IMG/VR virus record: IMGVR_UViG_3300042544_003877
Coordinates: 1 to 43,280 of that record
DNA: 43,280 nt
Source of the DNA: a virus
Reading direction: 5' to 3' (one strand)
Shown here: piece after piece, positions 1 to 7,979 of the stretch
Layout of the letters: the number at the start of each line of letters is the position of its first letter
Numbering within the stretch: the first letter of the stretch is position 1
Notes under the pieces: model-generated
The model's input: the letters and a program-made list of their open reading frames with translations, nothing else
Databases searched by the model: none
Told to the model about the DNA's origin: nothing
Made by a program: the position numbers and the translations under genes

Positions 1-8
1 ATACATTC

Positions 9-407
9 ATGGAATCACAAGATCTTTTCCATCTTGGAAAGTTGGCGATATCAGTTTTAGATGTTGATTGGGAGAACCTTCCATCGAAAAGAAAAGCAGA
101 AGAGAAAGAATATCTTTGGACAGAATATCCACAATGGAACCAACATGGATATTCAAAAAAGAAAAGAAATAGAAGATCACATTCTAAAGGAAGATATGAA
201 CACCCAAGGGTTTTCTATGATAATTTTGGACAACTCGAAGAAATAAAAACAAAAAATAATCGAGGTATTTACGATCCACTTAAAGATCGATTTTTAACTA
301 CTGATTTATCGAAGAGAGAACTTGACATTATAAAATACCAATCAATGGATATAGGGAATATGTCTGATAGAAAAATATATGACTCACTTTATGAACTTTT
401 GGAATAA
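9..407 (+). CDS. Unknown protein, possibly 5'-truncated by the window edge
   Basis: A 132-residue frame opens with ATG eight bases into the window. The frame is also open upstream of that ATG, so the gene may start outside. The protein is hydrophilic and has a basic stretch (SKKKRNRRSHSKGR, about residues 49-62) followed by an acidic C-terminal half ending IYDSLYELLE. I see no catalytic motif, signal peptide or membrane segment, and I do not recognise the family. Its 3' end overlaps the 3' end of the convergent small gene at 389-604 by 19 bases, which is normal for tightly packed phage genes. Real gene likely; function unknown. Confidence 0.6.
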   Translation: MESQDLFHLGKLAISVLDVDWENLPSKRKAEEKEYLWTEYPQWNQHGYSKKKRNRRSHSKGRYEHPRVFYDNFGQLEEIKTKNNRGIYDPLKDRFLTTDLSKRELDIIKYQSMDIGNMSDRKIYDSLYELLE

Positions 408-604
408 TCTATTATATCATTTTTTGAAATTAACTCATCTGGAGCATTCTTTATTTTTGATTCACTTATACTATGAGAGATAAGATATTTTCTACCTATT
501 TTTTCTTTTATTATACAAGGCGTTATCATACCATTATACCAGTACTCAATTAAAATTTTGTCACCTACTTTATAAAAATCTTTAAACTCCAATAAAAAAT
601 TCAT
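389..604 (-). CDS. Small unknown protein with an SH3/KOW-like N-terminal half
   Basis: This 71-residue protein begins MNFLLEFKDFYKVGDKILI. The segment VGDKILIEYWYNGMITP (about residues 13-29) has the beta-strand, glycine-turn pattern of small SH3-like or KOW-like barrels. The C-terminus (APDELISKNDIIDY) is acidic. The first ten residues (MNFLLEFKDF) resemble the N-terminal tag shared by many proteins here, so virion packaging is possible but weakly supported. It is divergent from the gene at 617, with only 12 bases between the two start codons. Function is not assignable; the fold is inferred from the residue pattern only. Confidence 0.6.
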   Translation of the reverse strand: MNFLLEFKDFYKVGDKILIEYWYNGMITPCIIKEKIGRKYLISHSISESKIKNAPDELISKNDIIDYSKSS

Positions 605-616
605 ATACTATATATT
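605..616. promoter_or_regulatory. 12-bp divergent start region containing TATATATT
   Basis: The two divergent start codons (604 on minus, 617 on plus) are separated only by ATACTATATATT. The TATATATT part matches the AT-alternating box seen just upstream of many starts in this window. If it is a -10 element, the transcript of at least one gene would be essentially leaderless. Inference from position and motif only. Confidence 0.4.
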
Positions 617-1561
617 ATGAGAAATTTTTCAAATTTAGACACTGAAATTATAAAATTCCTTGATGAAACATCAGATTTATCAAGAATTGCTAATATTTTG
701 AATTTCGCACATGAACGAAATTTTAACAAAATAGGAAACTTCTTTAAAAAAGAAGACATGAACTATATATCTTTTATTCCAGCAAGTAAAATAGATTCAA
801 ATCATGATGGATTTGAAGAAACCAAAAAAAGACAAAAAATAAGGATAGGAAGATTTGTTAAAAAAATAATTACTGAAAATTGCATATCAGATTTTTTTAT
901 ATCAAATAATGATATTGAAATATTTGTAAATTTTTATAAAAGTTATTTTGATAGAGATATCACAAGACTAAAAATAGTTGAGGGTAATGATATACTTAAA
1001 TATTATCAAGAGGATAGCTATTTTGAACCATTTGGTGAGAGGATTGGACAACTTTGGAAATCCTGTATGAGGTATAAAGAAAAAAATCATTATATGGAAA
1101 TCTACTCCGCTAATCCAGATTCTATTAAAATGCTTGTGTTATTGAACGAGGATGGTAAAGTAAAAACAAGAGCGCTACTTTGGCAAAAGACCATCACCCC
1201 ATTGGGAAAAGAATATAAAGTAATGGATAGAATATACTCTGTTTATGATCATGATGTAGTTTTCTTTAAAAAATGGGCACTTGAAAATGGATATATCCAC
1301 AAATTCGATCAATCAAATAAAACAGAAAATATTTTTTTAACAAAAGATGGCTTAGAAAAAATTAACCTTATAGTACCAATTGAAAAACATAAATTGGATT
1401 TTTATCCATATATAGATTCATTTAAATGGTATTGCAAATCAGGGTATCTTTGCAATACACCAAATATAAGACACCAATATAAACTCGTACAAAATGACGG
1501 TTCTCTATTTAGAAAAGAAGAAGATGAATTTTTGTTGGATGAAATAATGGATGAATTTTAA
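617..1561 (+). CDS. SCM/RALLW/MDRIY phage paralog family, copy 1
   Basis: The 314-residue protein is one of four paralogs in this window. Shared landmarks in order are IRIGRFVKKII (about 76-86), a DIEIFVNFYKS helix (about 99-109), KIVEGNDI (about 119-126), SCMR (149-152), a Y-x-x-NPD-x-x-x-LVLL segment (163-176), RALLW (185-189) and MDRIY (203-207). These are followed by an FFKKWALENG helix and FYPYIDSF. Copies 2, 3 and 4 are at 4829-6082, 6927-7895 and 14857-16632. Unlike them, this copy lacks a clear capsid-targeting-like N-terminus (it begins MRNFSNLDTEIIKFL). Cys, Arg, Asp and Tyr conserved in the core could form an active site, but no known enzyme family is recognised. Confidence 0.75.
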   Translation: MRNFSNLDTEIIKFLDETSDLSRIANILNFAHERNFNKIGNFFKKEDMNYISFIPASKIDSNHDGFEETKKRQKIRIGRFVKKIITENCISDFFISNNDIEIFVNFYKSYFDRDITRLKIVEGNDILKYYQEDSYFEPFGERIGQLWKSCMRYKEKNHYMEIYSANPDSIKMLVLLNEDGKVKTRALLWQKTITPLGKEYKVMDRIYSVYDHDVVFFKKWALENGYIHKFDQSNKTENIFLTKDGLEKINLIVPIEKHKLDFYPYIDSFKWYCKSGYLCNTPNIRHQYKLVQNDGSLFRKEEDEFLLDEIMDEF

Positions 1562-1649
1562 CTGACATTTTAAACTTTGGTACCAATTTTAAAATCTGAT
1601 CCTTTACATCATTCCATCTAATAAGATCGCCTTTTTTGACCGACCCCAT
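1509..1649 (-). CDS. Doubtful small ORF or gene remnant (46 aa)
   Basis: A minus-strand frame begins MGSVKKGDLIRWNDVKDQI and ends inside the 3' part of the gene at 617-1561. The V-K-K-G-D-L-I-R-W start looks like the first strand of an SH3-like or KOW-like domain, and it fills an otherwise empty intergenic stretch. The second half is less protein-like and is antisense to a real gene. It may be the surviving 5' end of a decayed gene. Low confidence. Confidence 0.25.
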   Translation of the reverse strand: MGSVKKGDLIRWNDVKDQILKLVPKFKMSVKIHPLFHPTKIHLLLF

Positions 1650-1666
1650 TTTGAGCTGAAGAAATA

Positions 1667-1756
1667 ATGACAAGCGAAGATAATAAAAGCGTAAGTTTAG
1701 TATTGCTAATACTTATTGCGTTAACTATTTGGATAACTTATTTGAACTTACGATAG
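1667..1756 (+). CDS. Putative 29-aa single-pass membrane peptide
   Basis: ATG at 1667 opens a 29-codon frame encoding a charged N-terminus (MTSEDNKSV) followed by about 18 hydrophobic residues (SLVLLILIALTIWITYL), ending N-L-R and TAG. The composition is that of a single transmembrane helix with the N-terminus outside the bilayer core. It lies between the paralog at 617 and the GIY-YIG gene, where nothing else is coded on the plus strand. Small membrane peptides are common phage accessory products, but expression is unproven. Confidence 0.45.
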   Translation: MTSEDNKSVSLVLLILIALTIWITYLNLR

Positions 1757-1773
1757 AATTTGTTGTAAAAAAA

Positions 1774-2607
1774 CTAGATTTTATATTTCCATATAAACCC
1801 AGCATAAGTTTCCTTATCACCTTTACAACATTTTGCAATTTGACTTCTACTCATTGTAGTATCAATCCTTTCAATCTCTCTTAAACTTTTCCATTCTTTA
1901 ACTAAATTCATATCTAAATCATATTGTAGGATCTCACTTCGTTTTATCTTAGTTCCCTTTATACTATTTCTCAATTTCTCCTTTTGTTCTTCTGTTTTAG
2001 GTTTTCGATTACCAACATTTTTAGGATTATTTAGTTTAGCCAATCTTAACTTCTCATTATGTTCGTCTGTCATTTTCAATCCATATGCCCAGTGATTTTC
2101 TTTATCCTCAAAATACTCTTTAAGAGTGTTACTTATCTTCTCTCTAACCAAAGGATCACTATTTTTATTAGGATTATTTAATTTGATTCTTTCAGAATAA
2201 TACTCCTTCAACTCTATTGATTTTTCTAAGCCAACAATTTCCTCAAGAGTCTTACCTTTTCTAGCATTTGACATTTTTTCTCTTGTGTCCAATGAAAATT
2301 CAGTAACATCACTAATATATGAATTAGTCAATTTATATCCTTCATTTGTCAACTTTTCTATATAATACCTTTCTCTTATATTAGATTGTTCTAAACTATT
2401 ACACTCTTCGACCACTTCAATAATTGGAAATAAATTATTATTGACTACTTTTCTTACCCATGAGGATTTATGTGTATTGTATGAACTTGAATTTTTATTC
2501 AATGATGACGAAATATGATCGTTATATCTTCTTTTAATATTATCAGTTTGTCCAATATACCTTATTTGATTAGTTGTTGGGTCAATAAGTTGGTAAATAT
2601 ATCTCAT
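1774..2607 (-). CDS. GIY-YIG homing endonuclease with NUMOD domains
   Basis: This 277-residue protein carries an N-terminal GIY-YIG nuclease domain: YIYQLIDP (3-10, the GIY strand equivalent), then RYIGQTDNIKRRYNDH (16-31) with the Y-I-G and the catalytic Arg. A conserved Glu is likely in the IRERYYIEKL helix. About residues 105-220 contain repeated S-N-A-R-K-G-K / L-R-x-A-K-L-N-N-P-type motifs typical of NUMOD3 DNA-binding modules. The end (ILQYDLDMNLVKEWKSL ... GFIWKY) is a NUMOD1 domain. Such proteins are free-standing mobile genes in T4-like phages (Seg type). It lies between conserved genes and not inside an intron, so it is a free-standing homing endonuclease. Confidence 0.9.
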   Translation of the reverse strand: MRYIYQLIDPTTNQIRYIGQTDNIKRRYNDHISSSLNKNSSSYNTHKSSWVRKVVNNNLFPIIEVVEECNSLEQSNIRERYYIEKLTNEGYKLTNSYISDVTEFSLDTREKMSNARKGKTLEEIVGLEKSIELKEYYSERIKLNNPNKNSDPLVREKISNTLKEYFEDKENHWAYGLKMTDEHNEKLRLAKLNNPKNVGNRKPKTEEQKEKLRNSIKGTKIKRSEILQYDLDMNLVKEWKSLREIERIDTTMSRSQIAKCCKGDKETYAGFIWKYKI

Positions 2608-2705
2608 AAAAATTTTATTTTCTTTTATATATTAAATTTTATATGGTTCCTTAGTCAATACCATAAACTTTTTTAAAATAAAATATATAATAATAGAATA
2701 GTTGA

Positions 2706-2726
2706 TATATGACAATATGTCATATA
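2706..2726. promoter_or_regulatory. Perfect inverted repeat upstream of dnaK
   Basis: Arms TATATGACA and TGTCATATA are exact reverse complements separated by ATA. The element lies about 100 bp upstream of the dnaK start, in the divergent region between the GIY-YIG gene and dnaK. It could be a repressor operator or an RNA hairpin. It does not resemble the CIRCE heat-shock element. Confidence 0.5.
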
Positions 2727-2749
2727 AAAATTAAAATAAATTTCAAACT

Positions 2750-2797
2750 ATGACAGAAGATGTAAATTTAAACTTTGGCACAGAAATTGAATATTAA
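2750..2797 (+). CDS. Possible 15-codon leader peptide before dnaK
   Basis: ATG at 2750 opens a 15-residue frame, MTEDVNLNFGTEIEY, ending in TAA 25 bases before the dnaK start. It follows the inverted repeat at 2706-2726. It could be a translated leader or a chance frame. Coding cannot be shown at this length. Confidence 0.2.
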   Translation: MTEDVNLNFGTEIEY

Positions 2798-2822
2798 TAA
2801 TCACAAAAAATAAATTAAAATT

Positions 2823-4700
2823 ATGAACAAAAGAGATATAATAGTGGGAATTGATCTTGGTACAACTACAAGTTGCATTGCCATCATAGAAAATGGTGAA
2901 CCAGTTATAATACCAAATTCAGAAGGAAAAAGAACAACTCCTTCAGTTGTGGCATTCACAGAAACAGAAAGAAAAGTAGGAGATTCTGCTAAAAGACAAG
3001 CTGTTGTGAATCCAACAAATACAATTTATTCAATTAAAAGATTCATAGGGAAAGACTTTACTAACTGTATATCAGAGATTGATAGAGTTCCCTATAAAGT
3101 AGAATCTACTGGAAATAATGTACCTGGAGTAGTTATTGGTGACAGAAAATACACACCTCAAGAAATATCAGCAATGATACTTCAAAAAATGAAAAAAACT
3201 GCAGAAGACTATTTAGGATTTGAAGTAACAAGAGCTGTTATCACAGTACCTGCTTATTTCGGTGACGCAGAAAGAAACGCAACAATTGAAGCAGGTGAGA
3301 TTGCAGGACTTAAAGTTGAAAGAATCATCAATGAACCAACTGCAGCAGCTCTTGCATATGGATTAGATAAAAAATCTCAAGATGCTAAAATATTAGTACT
3401 AGATACAGGAGGAGGTACTACGGATATTTCAATTCTTGAAATTGGTGATGGTGTTTTTGAAGTTAAATCTACTGATGGTGATGTACACCTTGGTGGAGAT
3501 GATTTCGATAACGCAATTATAGATTGGATGGTTGACGAATTCAAATCAGAACATTCAATGGATCTAACAAAAGATCCAATGTCATATCAGAGATTAAAGG
3601 ATTCTGCAGAAAAGGCAAAAATAGAATTATCATCTTCTACCGATACAGAAATAAACCTTCCTTATATAACTGCAAAAGATGGAATTCCACTACACTTTGT
3701 TAAAAAATTGAACAGAAGCAAGTTCAATCAATTAACAGATTCTTTGGTAAAGAGAACAATGGTTTGTGCTTGGAATGCCTTGAAAAAATCTAAATTGAAA
3801 AAAGAAGATATTGATGAAATAATCTTGGTTGGAGGTACTAGTAGAATTCCAGCAATTCAAGAAACAGTTGAAAGAGAATTCGGGAAAACACCAAACAAAT
3901 CAGTTAATCCAGATGAAGTTGTTGCTCTTGGCGCGGCAATACAAGGAGGAGTTCTTACAAAAGATATAACAGACGTACTTCTACTTGATGTTACTCCACT
4001 ATCTTTAGGAATAGAAACGATGGGAGGAGTATTTACAAAATTGATCGAATCAAATACAACCATTCCTACAAAAAGATCGGAAACTTTTAGTACGAGTTCA
4101 GATAACCAACCTTCTGTTGAACTTCATGTTCTTCAAGGTGAGAGATCAATGGCAAAAGATAATAGAACTTTGGGTAAATTTAATCTAGATGGTATAATGC
4201 CCGCACCAAGAGGAATACCACAAATATCCGTAACTTTTGACATAGATTCAAATGGCATACTTTCAGTTTCTGCTAAAGACAACGCTACGGGTAAACAAAA
4301 CTCGATAAGAGTTGAAGGTGGATCTCAACTTTCCAAAGAAGAGATTGAAAGGATGAGATCAGAGGCCGAGGCAAATGCTGAATCTGATCGTGTTGAACGA
4401 GAAAGAATTGATAAGTTGAATGCTGCTGATTCAATGATTTTCCAGACTGAAAAACAGATTAAAGAGTTCTCAGAAAAACTTGAAGAATCTGATAAGAGTG
4501 AATTAGAAAGTTCTTTGAATGAATTAAAAGAATCACACAAATCTGGAGATGTGGATAGAATTGATGTATCAATGGCAAAGATGAATGAAACTTGGAACAG
4601 AGTTTCAACCAAAATGTATTCAAACATGAATGATGAAAATAATACATCAGGTAGTAGTGAGCCAGAATCACAGGATGTTGAATTTGAAGAAGTCAAGTAA
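2823..4700 (+). CDS. dnaK: Hsp70 chaperone DnaK
   Basis: A full-length 625-residue Hsp70 (bacterial DnaK is about 600-640). The ATPase domain shows phosphate-1 motif GIDLGTTTS (about 9-17), [15 protein letters not shown], phosphate-2 [14 protein letters not shown] and the adenosine motif [11 protein letters not shown]. The interdomain linker [15 protein letters not shown] is near 384-398. A complete substrate-binding domain ([18 protein letters not shown]) and helical lid follow. The C-terminus ends VEFEEVK, like bacterial DnaK tails. It is monocistronic, flanked by a divergent regulatory region and its own hairpin terminator. It probably aids folding of virion or replication proteins, or remodels host proteins. 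A phage-encoded complete DnaK is rare. No DnaJ or GrpE gene is visible here, so it presumably uses host co-chaperones. Confidence 0.97.
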   Translation: MNKRDIIVGIDLGTTTSCIAIIENGEPVIIPNSEGKRTTPSVVAFTETERKVGDSAKRQAVVNPTNTIYSIKRFIGKDFTNCISEIDRVPYKVESTGNNVPGVVIGDRKYTPQEISAMILQKMKKTAEDYLGFEVTRAVITVPAYFGDAERNATIEAGEIAGLKVERIINEPTAAALAYGLDKKSQDAKILVLDTGGGTTDISILEIGDGVFEVKSTDGDVHLGGDDFDNAIIDWMVDEFKSEHSMDLTKDPMSYQRLKDSAEKAKIELSSSTDTEINLPYITAKDGIPLHFVKKLNRSKFNQLTDSLVKRTMVCAWNALKKSKLKKEDIDEIILVGGTSRIPAIQETVEREFGKTPNKSVNPDEVVALGAAIQGGVLTKDITDVLLLDVTPLSLGIETMGGVFTKLIESNTTIPTKRSETFSTSSDNQPSVELHVLQGERSMAKDNRTLGKFNLDGIMPAPRGIPQISVTFDIDSNGILSVSAKDNATGKQNSIRVEGGSQLSKEEIERMRSEAEANAESDRVERERIDKLNAADSMIFQTEKQIKEFSEKLEESDKSELESSLNELKESHKSGDVDRIDVSMAKMNETWNRVSTKMYSNMNDENNTSGSSEPESQDVEFEEVK

Positions 4701-4718
4701 TCAAATTTAAACAAATTT

Positions 4719-4757
4719 AAAAACCCTAACTTAAAATATTTTAAGTTAGGGTTTTTT
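4719..4757. terminator. Bidirectional rho-independent terminator after dnaK
   Basis: AAACCCTAACTTAAAATA pairs perfectly with TATTTTAAGTTAGGGTTT, centred near 4737. A T-run follows on the plus strand and an A-run precedes it, so it can terminate in both directions. It sits between dnaK (plus) and the convergent gene ending at 4829 (minus). Confidence 0.9.
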
Positions 4758-4828
4758 CTTTTTAACATTATCTGTTAATTTTTTATCCTAATGCCGGGAT
4801 CGACAAAAAGCAATAAACGAAATATTCA

Positions 4829-6082
4829 TTAGCTATCATCTTCTTGATAATCCTCGTCATAGTGGCTCCAAGTTTCTTGAATTTCTTTTGTATAATTATC
4901 GTCTCCATTTGATATAACTCCGCTACGTTCATTAAAATAAATTAGAGAGTCCATATAAGGAAATCCCCAATCCCATTCTCTGAGTGTAACTGTATATGTT
5001 ACTCTACTTTTTATTTCTTCTCCTTTTACTACATCAAGATCACAATTACCATTATTTTCTCTTTTTGACCACCATCCTTGAGACTCAGCAAATTTCTTAA
5101 ACAATTCTTTTTGACTATCAACTACATAATAGATTTTATCCATAAAAGTATCACCTTCATTTGTTTTCCAAAGTAAAGCTCTTCCTTGTATCCTATTTGA
5201 CTTGTATTTGCCATTTAGAATGGTTCCGTTATCATCGTATAATATCACCATACTTACAACATCTGGGTTTTCGGTATAAATATAGTGACAATCGGTTGGC
5301 TTATCTATCATACAAGAATTACCAAGTGTTCCCTCCATAACTGTATTTTTACTTTTATACCAATAATGTATGTCATCTCCTTTTACAACATCAAATTTCA
5401 AAAAAGCATTATTCATTATATCAATTGATGATTTCCAATCATTTACAAACTTTTCTATATCTGATGATGAAAATGATTTACCGGTTATTTGTAGAAGTTT
5501 TCTTACTATTCTACCAACTCCTATTGTATTTCTGCTACTTTGTGTCCATAAAGTTTGATAGTCTGGACTTTTATGTGTTAAACCTTCTTTATTTATCACC
5601 ATCTTCTTTGTGGGTTCTGATAAAGTCTCTACATAACAGTATGTTCTTCCGGTTGATTCTGATATAATCTCTCTTATTAGTTTAACATCTGTTCTATTTT
5701 CCAACTTTACAACATCTGACATATCTACTCCAATAAGATCATAAATTTTCTTATTTTGGTCCATTGAGGAGTCTGATGAGAATGAATCAAATTTAAGAAC
5801 TTTTACATTATTTGTTATTAACCATATGTCTTTATATTGATCAAGTATCCTTTGTGCTCTATTATCTTGTAAGAATGTTACAGAATCGGGTTCATTTAGA
5901 TTTGCATCAAGATAATTTTGGGTAACATTCTTATCTTCACCTTGTAGTTTTAGTATCTCATCTGATATTGGAGATTTAATGGATTTTAGGACATTTATGA
6001 AATTTTTTGAAAATTCAATCTTACTCTCAAGAATGAGTTCATATAATTTTTTTTCTAAAATGTATTCTTCATATTTTAACAT
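4829..6082 (-). CDS. SCM/RALLW/MDRIY phage paralog family, copy 2, with capsid-targeting-like N-terminus
   Basis: This 417-residue family member begins MLKYEEYILEKKLYELILES, which resembles the shared T4-like capsid-targeting N-terminus. The family core follows: GVGRIVRKLL, SSSDIEKFVNDWKSS, FDVVKGDDIHYWY, NSCM, YIYTENPDVVSMVIL, GRALLWK, FMDKIYYVVDSQKELFKKFA, and PYMDSLIYF near the end. Between the N-terminal tag and the core lies an extra region (about 60-170) not obviously present in copy 1. The acidic tail ends HYDEDYQEDDS. It is followed by the 48-kb-wide pattern of packed minus-strand genes 6095-6916 and 6927-7895, forming a minus-strand block of three with 10-13 base gaps. No catalytic family is recognised. 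Virion packaging is an inference from the N-terminus. Confidence 0.8.
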   Translation of the reverse strand: MLKYEEYILEKKLYELILESKIEFSKNFINVLKSIKSPISDEILKLQGEDKNVTQNYLDANLNEPDSVTFLQDNRAQRILDQYKDIWLITNNVKVLKFDSFSSDSSMDQNKKIYDLIGVDMSDVVKLENRTDVKLIREIISESTGRTYCYVETLSEPTKKMVINKEGLTHKSPDYQTLWTQSSRNTIGVGRIVRKLLQITGKSFSSSDIEKFVNDWKSSIDIMNNAFLKFDVVKGDDIHYWYKSKNTVMEGTLGNSCMIDKPTDCHYIYTENPDVVSMVILYDDNGTILNGKYKSNRIQGRALLWKTNEGDTFMDKIYYVVDSQKELFKKFAESQGWWSKRENNGNCDLDVVKGEEIKSRVTYTVTLREWDWGFPYMDSLIYFNERSGVISNGDDNYTKEIQETWSHYDEDYQEDDS

Positions 6083-6094
6083 TATCTATATATT

Positions 6095-6916
6095 TTATTT
6101 TAAACTAGGTTTTTTCTCTTTTATTAAATTTTCAACACCATCTTCGCTTGAATCTATGATTTGATAAGGATTGATAATTGTTTCATGGTCTTTATCGGGA
6201 ATTTCAATATCTTTGGTTTTTAGAACATCTTTTAGTTTTGACATCAGCCAACTTATGCCTTGTTTTGAAATAAGTGCCGTTCCTGCGGCACCAACGGATA
6301 AAAGATTAGAAGCAATATTATCAAGTGTCATATCATATTTCCCTATAAATAACAACATAGCATTCATGCAAGGCATCATAATTGAAGTATAAGCGAACAT
6401 ATCAAACAATCCATCAATAATATAGGGAGTTCCTTTTAATATCATTTTAAAGAAGTTTTTTATTGAAATAAAAACATTTACGAATTTTTTTACAATTCCA
6501 TTTCCAATTCCTCTCATTTTAAGTTCTGATAACATTGTTTGGGCATCTCTTCTAGTGACTATACTTTTTTCACCATCACTATTTATTTCCTCTCCTGTAT
6601 TATTTTTTGTTTCCTCAAGATATGATATGGAAATTATTGTTATACAAAGAAGTATTATATTTTCTTCATTTAATTCGATGGATAGTTTTGAATTTTCTAT
6701 TAGATTTTTAACAATTGGTATCATAAATCCTATACCAGTTCCGAAAGTTCCAACTAATTTAATGTTAAATTTTATATCAGAACTTAATTTTCTTAGTATT
6801 TTTTGAATTAATTTATTATCCATTAAGTTCTCATTTATCATTGGATTTGAGATATTTTCTATAATTTCAAAAAATTGTTCTCTATTATCAAAGTCTTTGA
6901 ATTTTAATATTTTCAT
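6095..6916 (-). CDS. Membrane-associated protein with capsid-targeting-like N-terminus
   Basis: This 273-residue protein starts MKILKFKDFDNREQFFE, matching the shared N-terminal tag. It contains several hydrophobic stretches: a Gly-rich one near 53-72 (VGTFGTGIGFMIPIV), one near 86-99 (IILLCITIISISYL), one near 165-195 (including FDMFAYTSIMMPCMNAMLLF) and a Gly/Ala-rich one (LLSVGAAGTALI). A charged linker and hydrophilic tail separate and follow them. It lies between two SCM/MDRIY paralogs in the same orientation. If the tag is real, a membrane-active protein would be carried in the head, suggesting a role in genome delivery at the host membrane. That role is inference; the family is not recognised. 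Confidence 0.75.
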   Translation of the reverse strand: MKILKFKDFDNREQFFEIIENISNPMINENLMDNKLIQKILRKLSSDIKFNIKLVGTFGTGIGFMIPIVKNLIENSKLSIELNEENIILLCITIISISYLEETKNNTGEEINSDGEKSIVTRRDAQTMLSELKMRGIGNGIVKKFVNVFISIKNFFKMILKGTPYIIDGLFDMFAYTSIMMPCMNAMLLFIGKYDMTLDNIASNLLSVGAAGTALISKQGISWLMSKLKDVLKTKDIEIPDKDHETIINPYQIIDSSEDGVENLIKEKKPSLK

Positions 6917-6926
6917 AAACTATATA

Positions 6927-7895
6927 TTATTTTCTAAATTCCAATACTTCTCCTTTTGTACCAATGAGTTCATAATAATGTCCACTTTCTGGCTCATAAT
7001 TCATAAGTGTATTATTCTGCATAAAACAGAAAGTATCTAAATAGGGAACACCCCATTCTTTATGATCTTCAAAATTATATTTCAATGGTATCTCTATTTT
7101 TATCCATCCTTTTTCTTTACCATTGGTCATATTATAATATGATCCACTTCTATTCTCTGATTTCCACCACCATCCATTTTCTTTTGCATAATTCTGGAAT
7201 TTGAATAGAATCTCACCTTTTACTGCATATATTCTATCCATATAAAAAACATCTTCTTTTATTTCCCAGATAAGAGATCTGCCCCATAAGTACCCATTTT
7301 GGTCTTCTAAAATAAGTAACTTTACTGGACAAGAGTAATAAAAATCGATAAGTGTTAATTGATCATTCATACATGAATTTATCAATTCATTCGGTGAAGA
7401 ATTCTCAAATGAGTAGTTATTCGAATTATATCCATTTTTAATATCCGATCCTTCTAGAATTTTGAATTGGAGTTTCTTAAAATCAAATTGTGATTTATAT
7501 TGATTGACAAATTTTTCTATTTCTTTGTCACTGAATGTATCAAGTAATATTCTTTTTATGAATCTTCCAATTTTTATCTCGGATCTATTCTTATTGTAAA
7601 TTTGAGCATCTGGATCAGTTAATGGCCCAAAATATAAATTCCCAAATTTCTTACTTATCTCATTTTCAAAAAAAATATCATATATTTTTGAAGATTCCGT
7701 GAAAGTTATCATATCATTTCTTTCAGATACATTTATAAGAGACATATCAGAATCGATCATTTTAAGTTCCAATAAAGCATCTTTTATAGGAGAATCAATT
7801 TTATTCAACACTTGGTCGAATTTCTTCGACCATTGAAGCGGAACCTTTTTCGAAATTTTCTCAAGTAAAAACTCACTAAATTTTAATAATTTCAT
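6927..7895 (-). CDS. SCM/RALLW/MDRIY phage paralog family, copy 3, with capsid-targeting-like N-terminus
   Basis: The 322-residue protein begins MKLLKFSEFLLEKISKK, the clearest match in this family to the T4 internal-protein leader MKTYQEFIAEA. The core contains IKIGRFIKRILL, SDKEIEKFVNQYKSQF, FKILEGSDI, NSCMNDQ, FYYSCPVKLLILEDQNG, GRSLIWEI (RALLW variant) and FYMDRIY, followed by FKFQNYAKENGWWWKSENR and VPYLDTF. The box TTAATATATA sits 6 bases upstream of its ATG, on the minus strand. It is the promoter-proximal gene of a minus-strand block with 6095-6916 and 4829-6082. Biochemical role unknown. Confidence 0.8.
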   Translation of the reverse strand: MKLLKFSEFLLEKISKKVPLQWSKKFDQVLNKIDSPIKDALLELKMIDSDMSLINVSERNDMITFTESSKIYDIFFENEISKKFGNLYFGPLTDPDAQIYNKNRSEIKIGRFIKRILLDTFSDKEIEKFVNQYKSQFDFKKLQFKILEGSDIKNGYNSNNYSFENSSPNELINSCMNDQLTLIDFYYSCPVKLLILEDQNGYLWGRSLIWEIKEDVFYMDRIYAVKGEILFKFQNYAKENGWWWKSENRSGSYYNMTNGKEKGWIKIEIPLKYNFEDHKEWGVPYLDTFCFMQNNTLMNYEPESGHYYELIGTKGEVLEFRK

Positions 7896-7900
7896 AAAAT

Positions 7901-7910
7901 TATATATTAA
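7901..7910 (-). promoter_or_regulatory. TTAATATATA box before the 6927-7895 gene
   Basis: On the minus strand TTAATATATA ends 5 bases before the ATG at 7895. The same decamer occurs at similar positions before several other genes here. It is a candidate phage late -10 element (compare T4 TATAAATA). Confidence 0.55.
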
Positions 7911-7979
7911 AACCGAATTTCATATTACTTTCTAAACAAATATTAAAAAATGTGATATAAAAAATAAAAATATTTTTAT

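Noticed and set aside
2706-2726. CIRCE heat-shock operator before dnaK
   Set aside because: The arms do not match TTAGCACTC and the spacer is 3 rather than 9 bases.
4325-4768. Antisense ORF of 147 residues across the end of dnaK
   Set aside because: Ser/Leu/Phe-rich shadow of the well-supported dnaK coding strand, spanning the terminator; composition is typical of reverse-strand artefacts. The same reasoning excludes other long antisense frames over strong genes.
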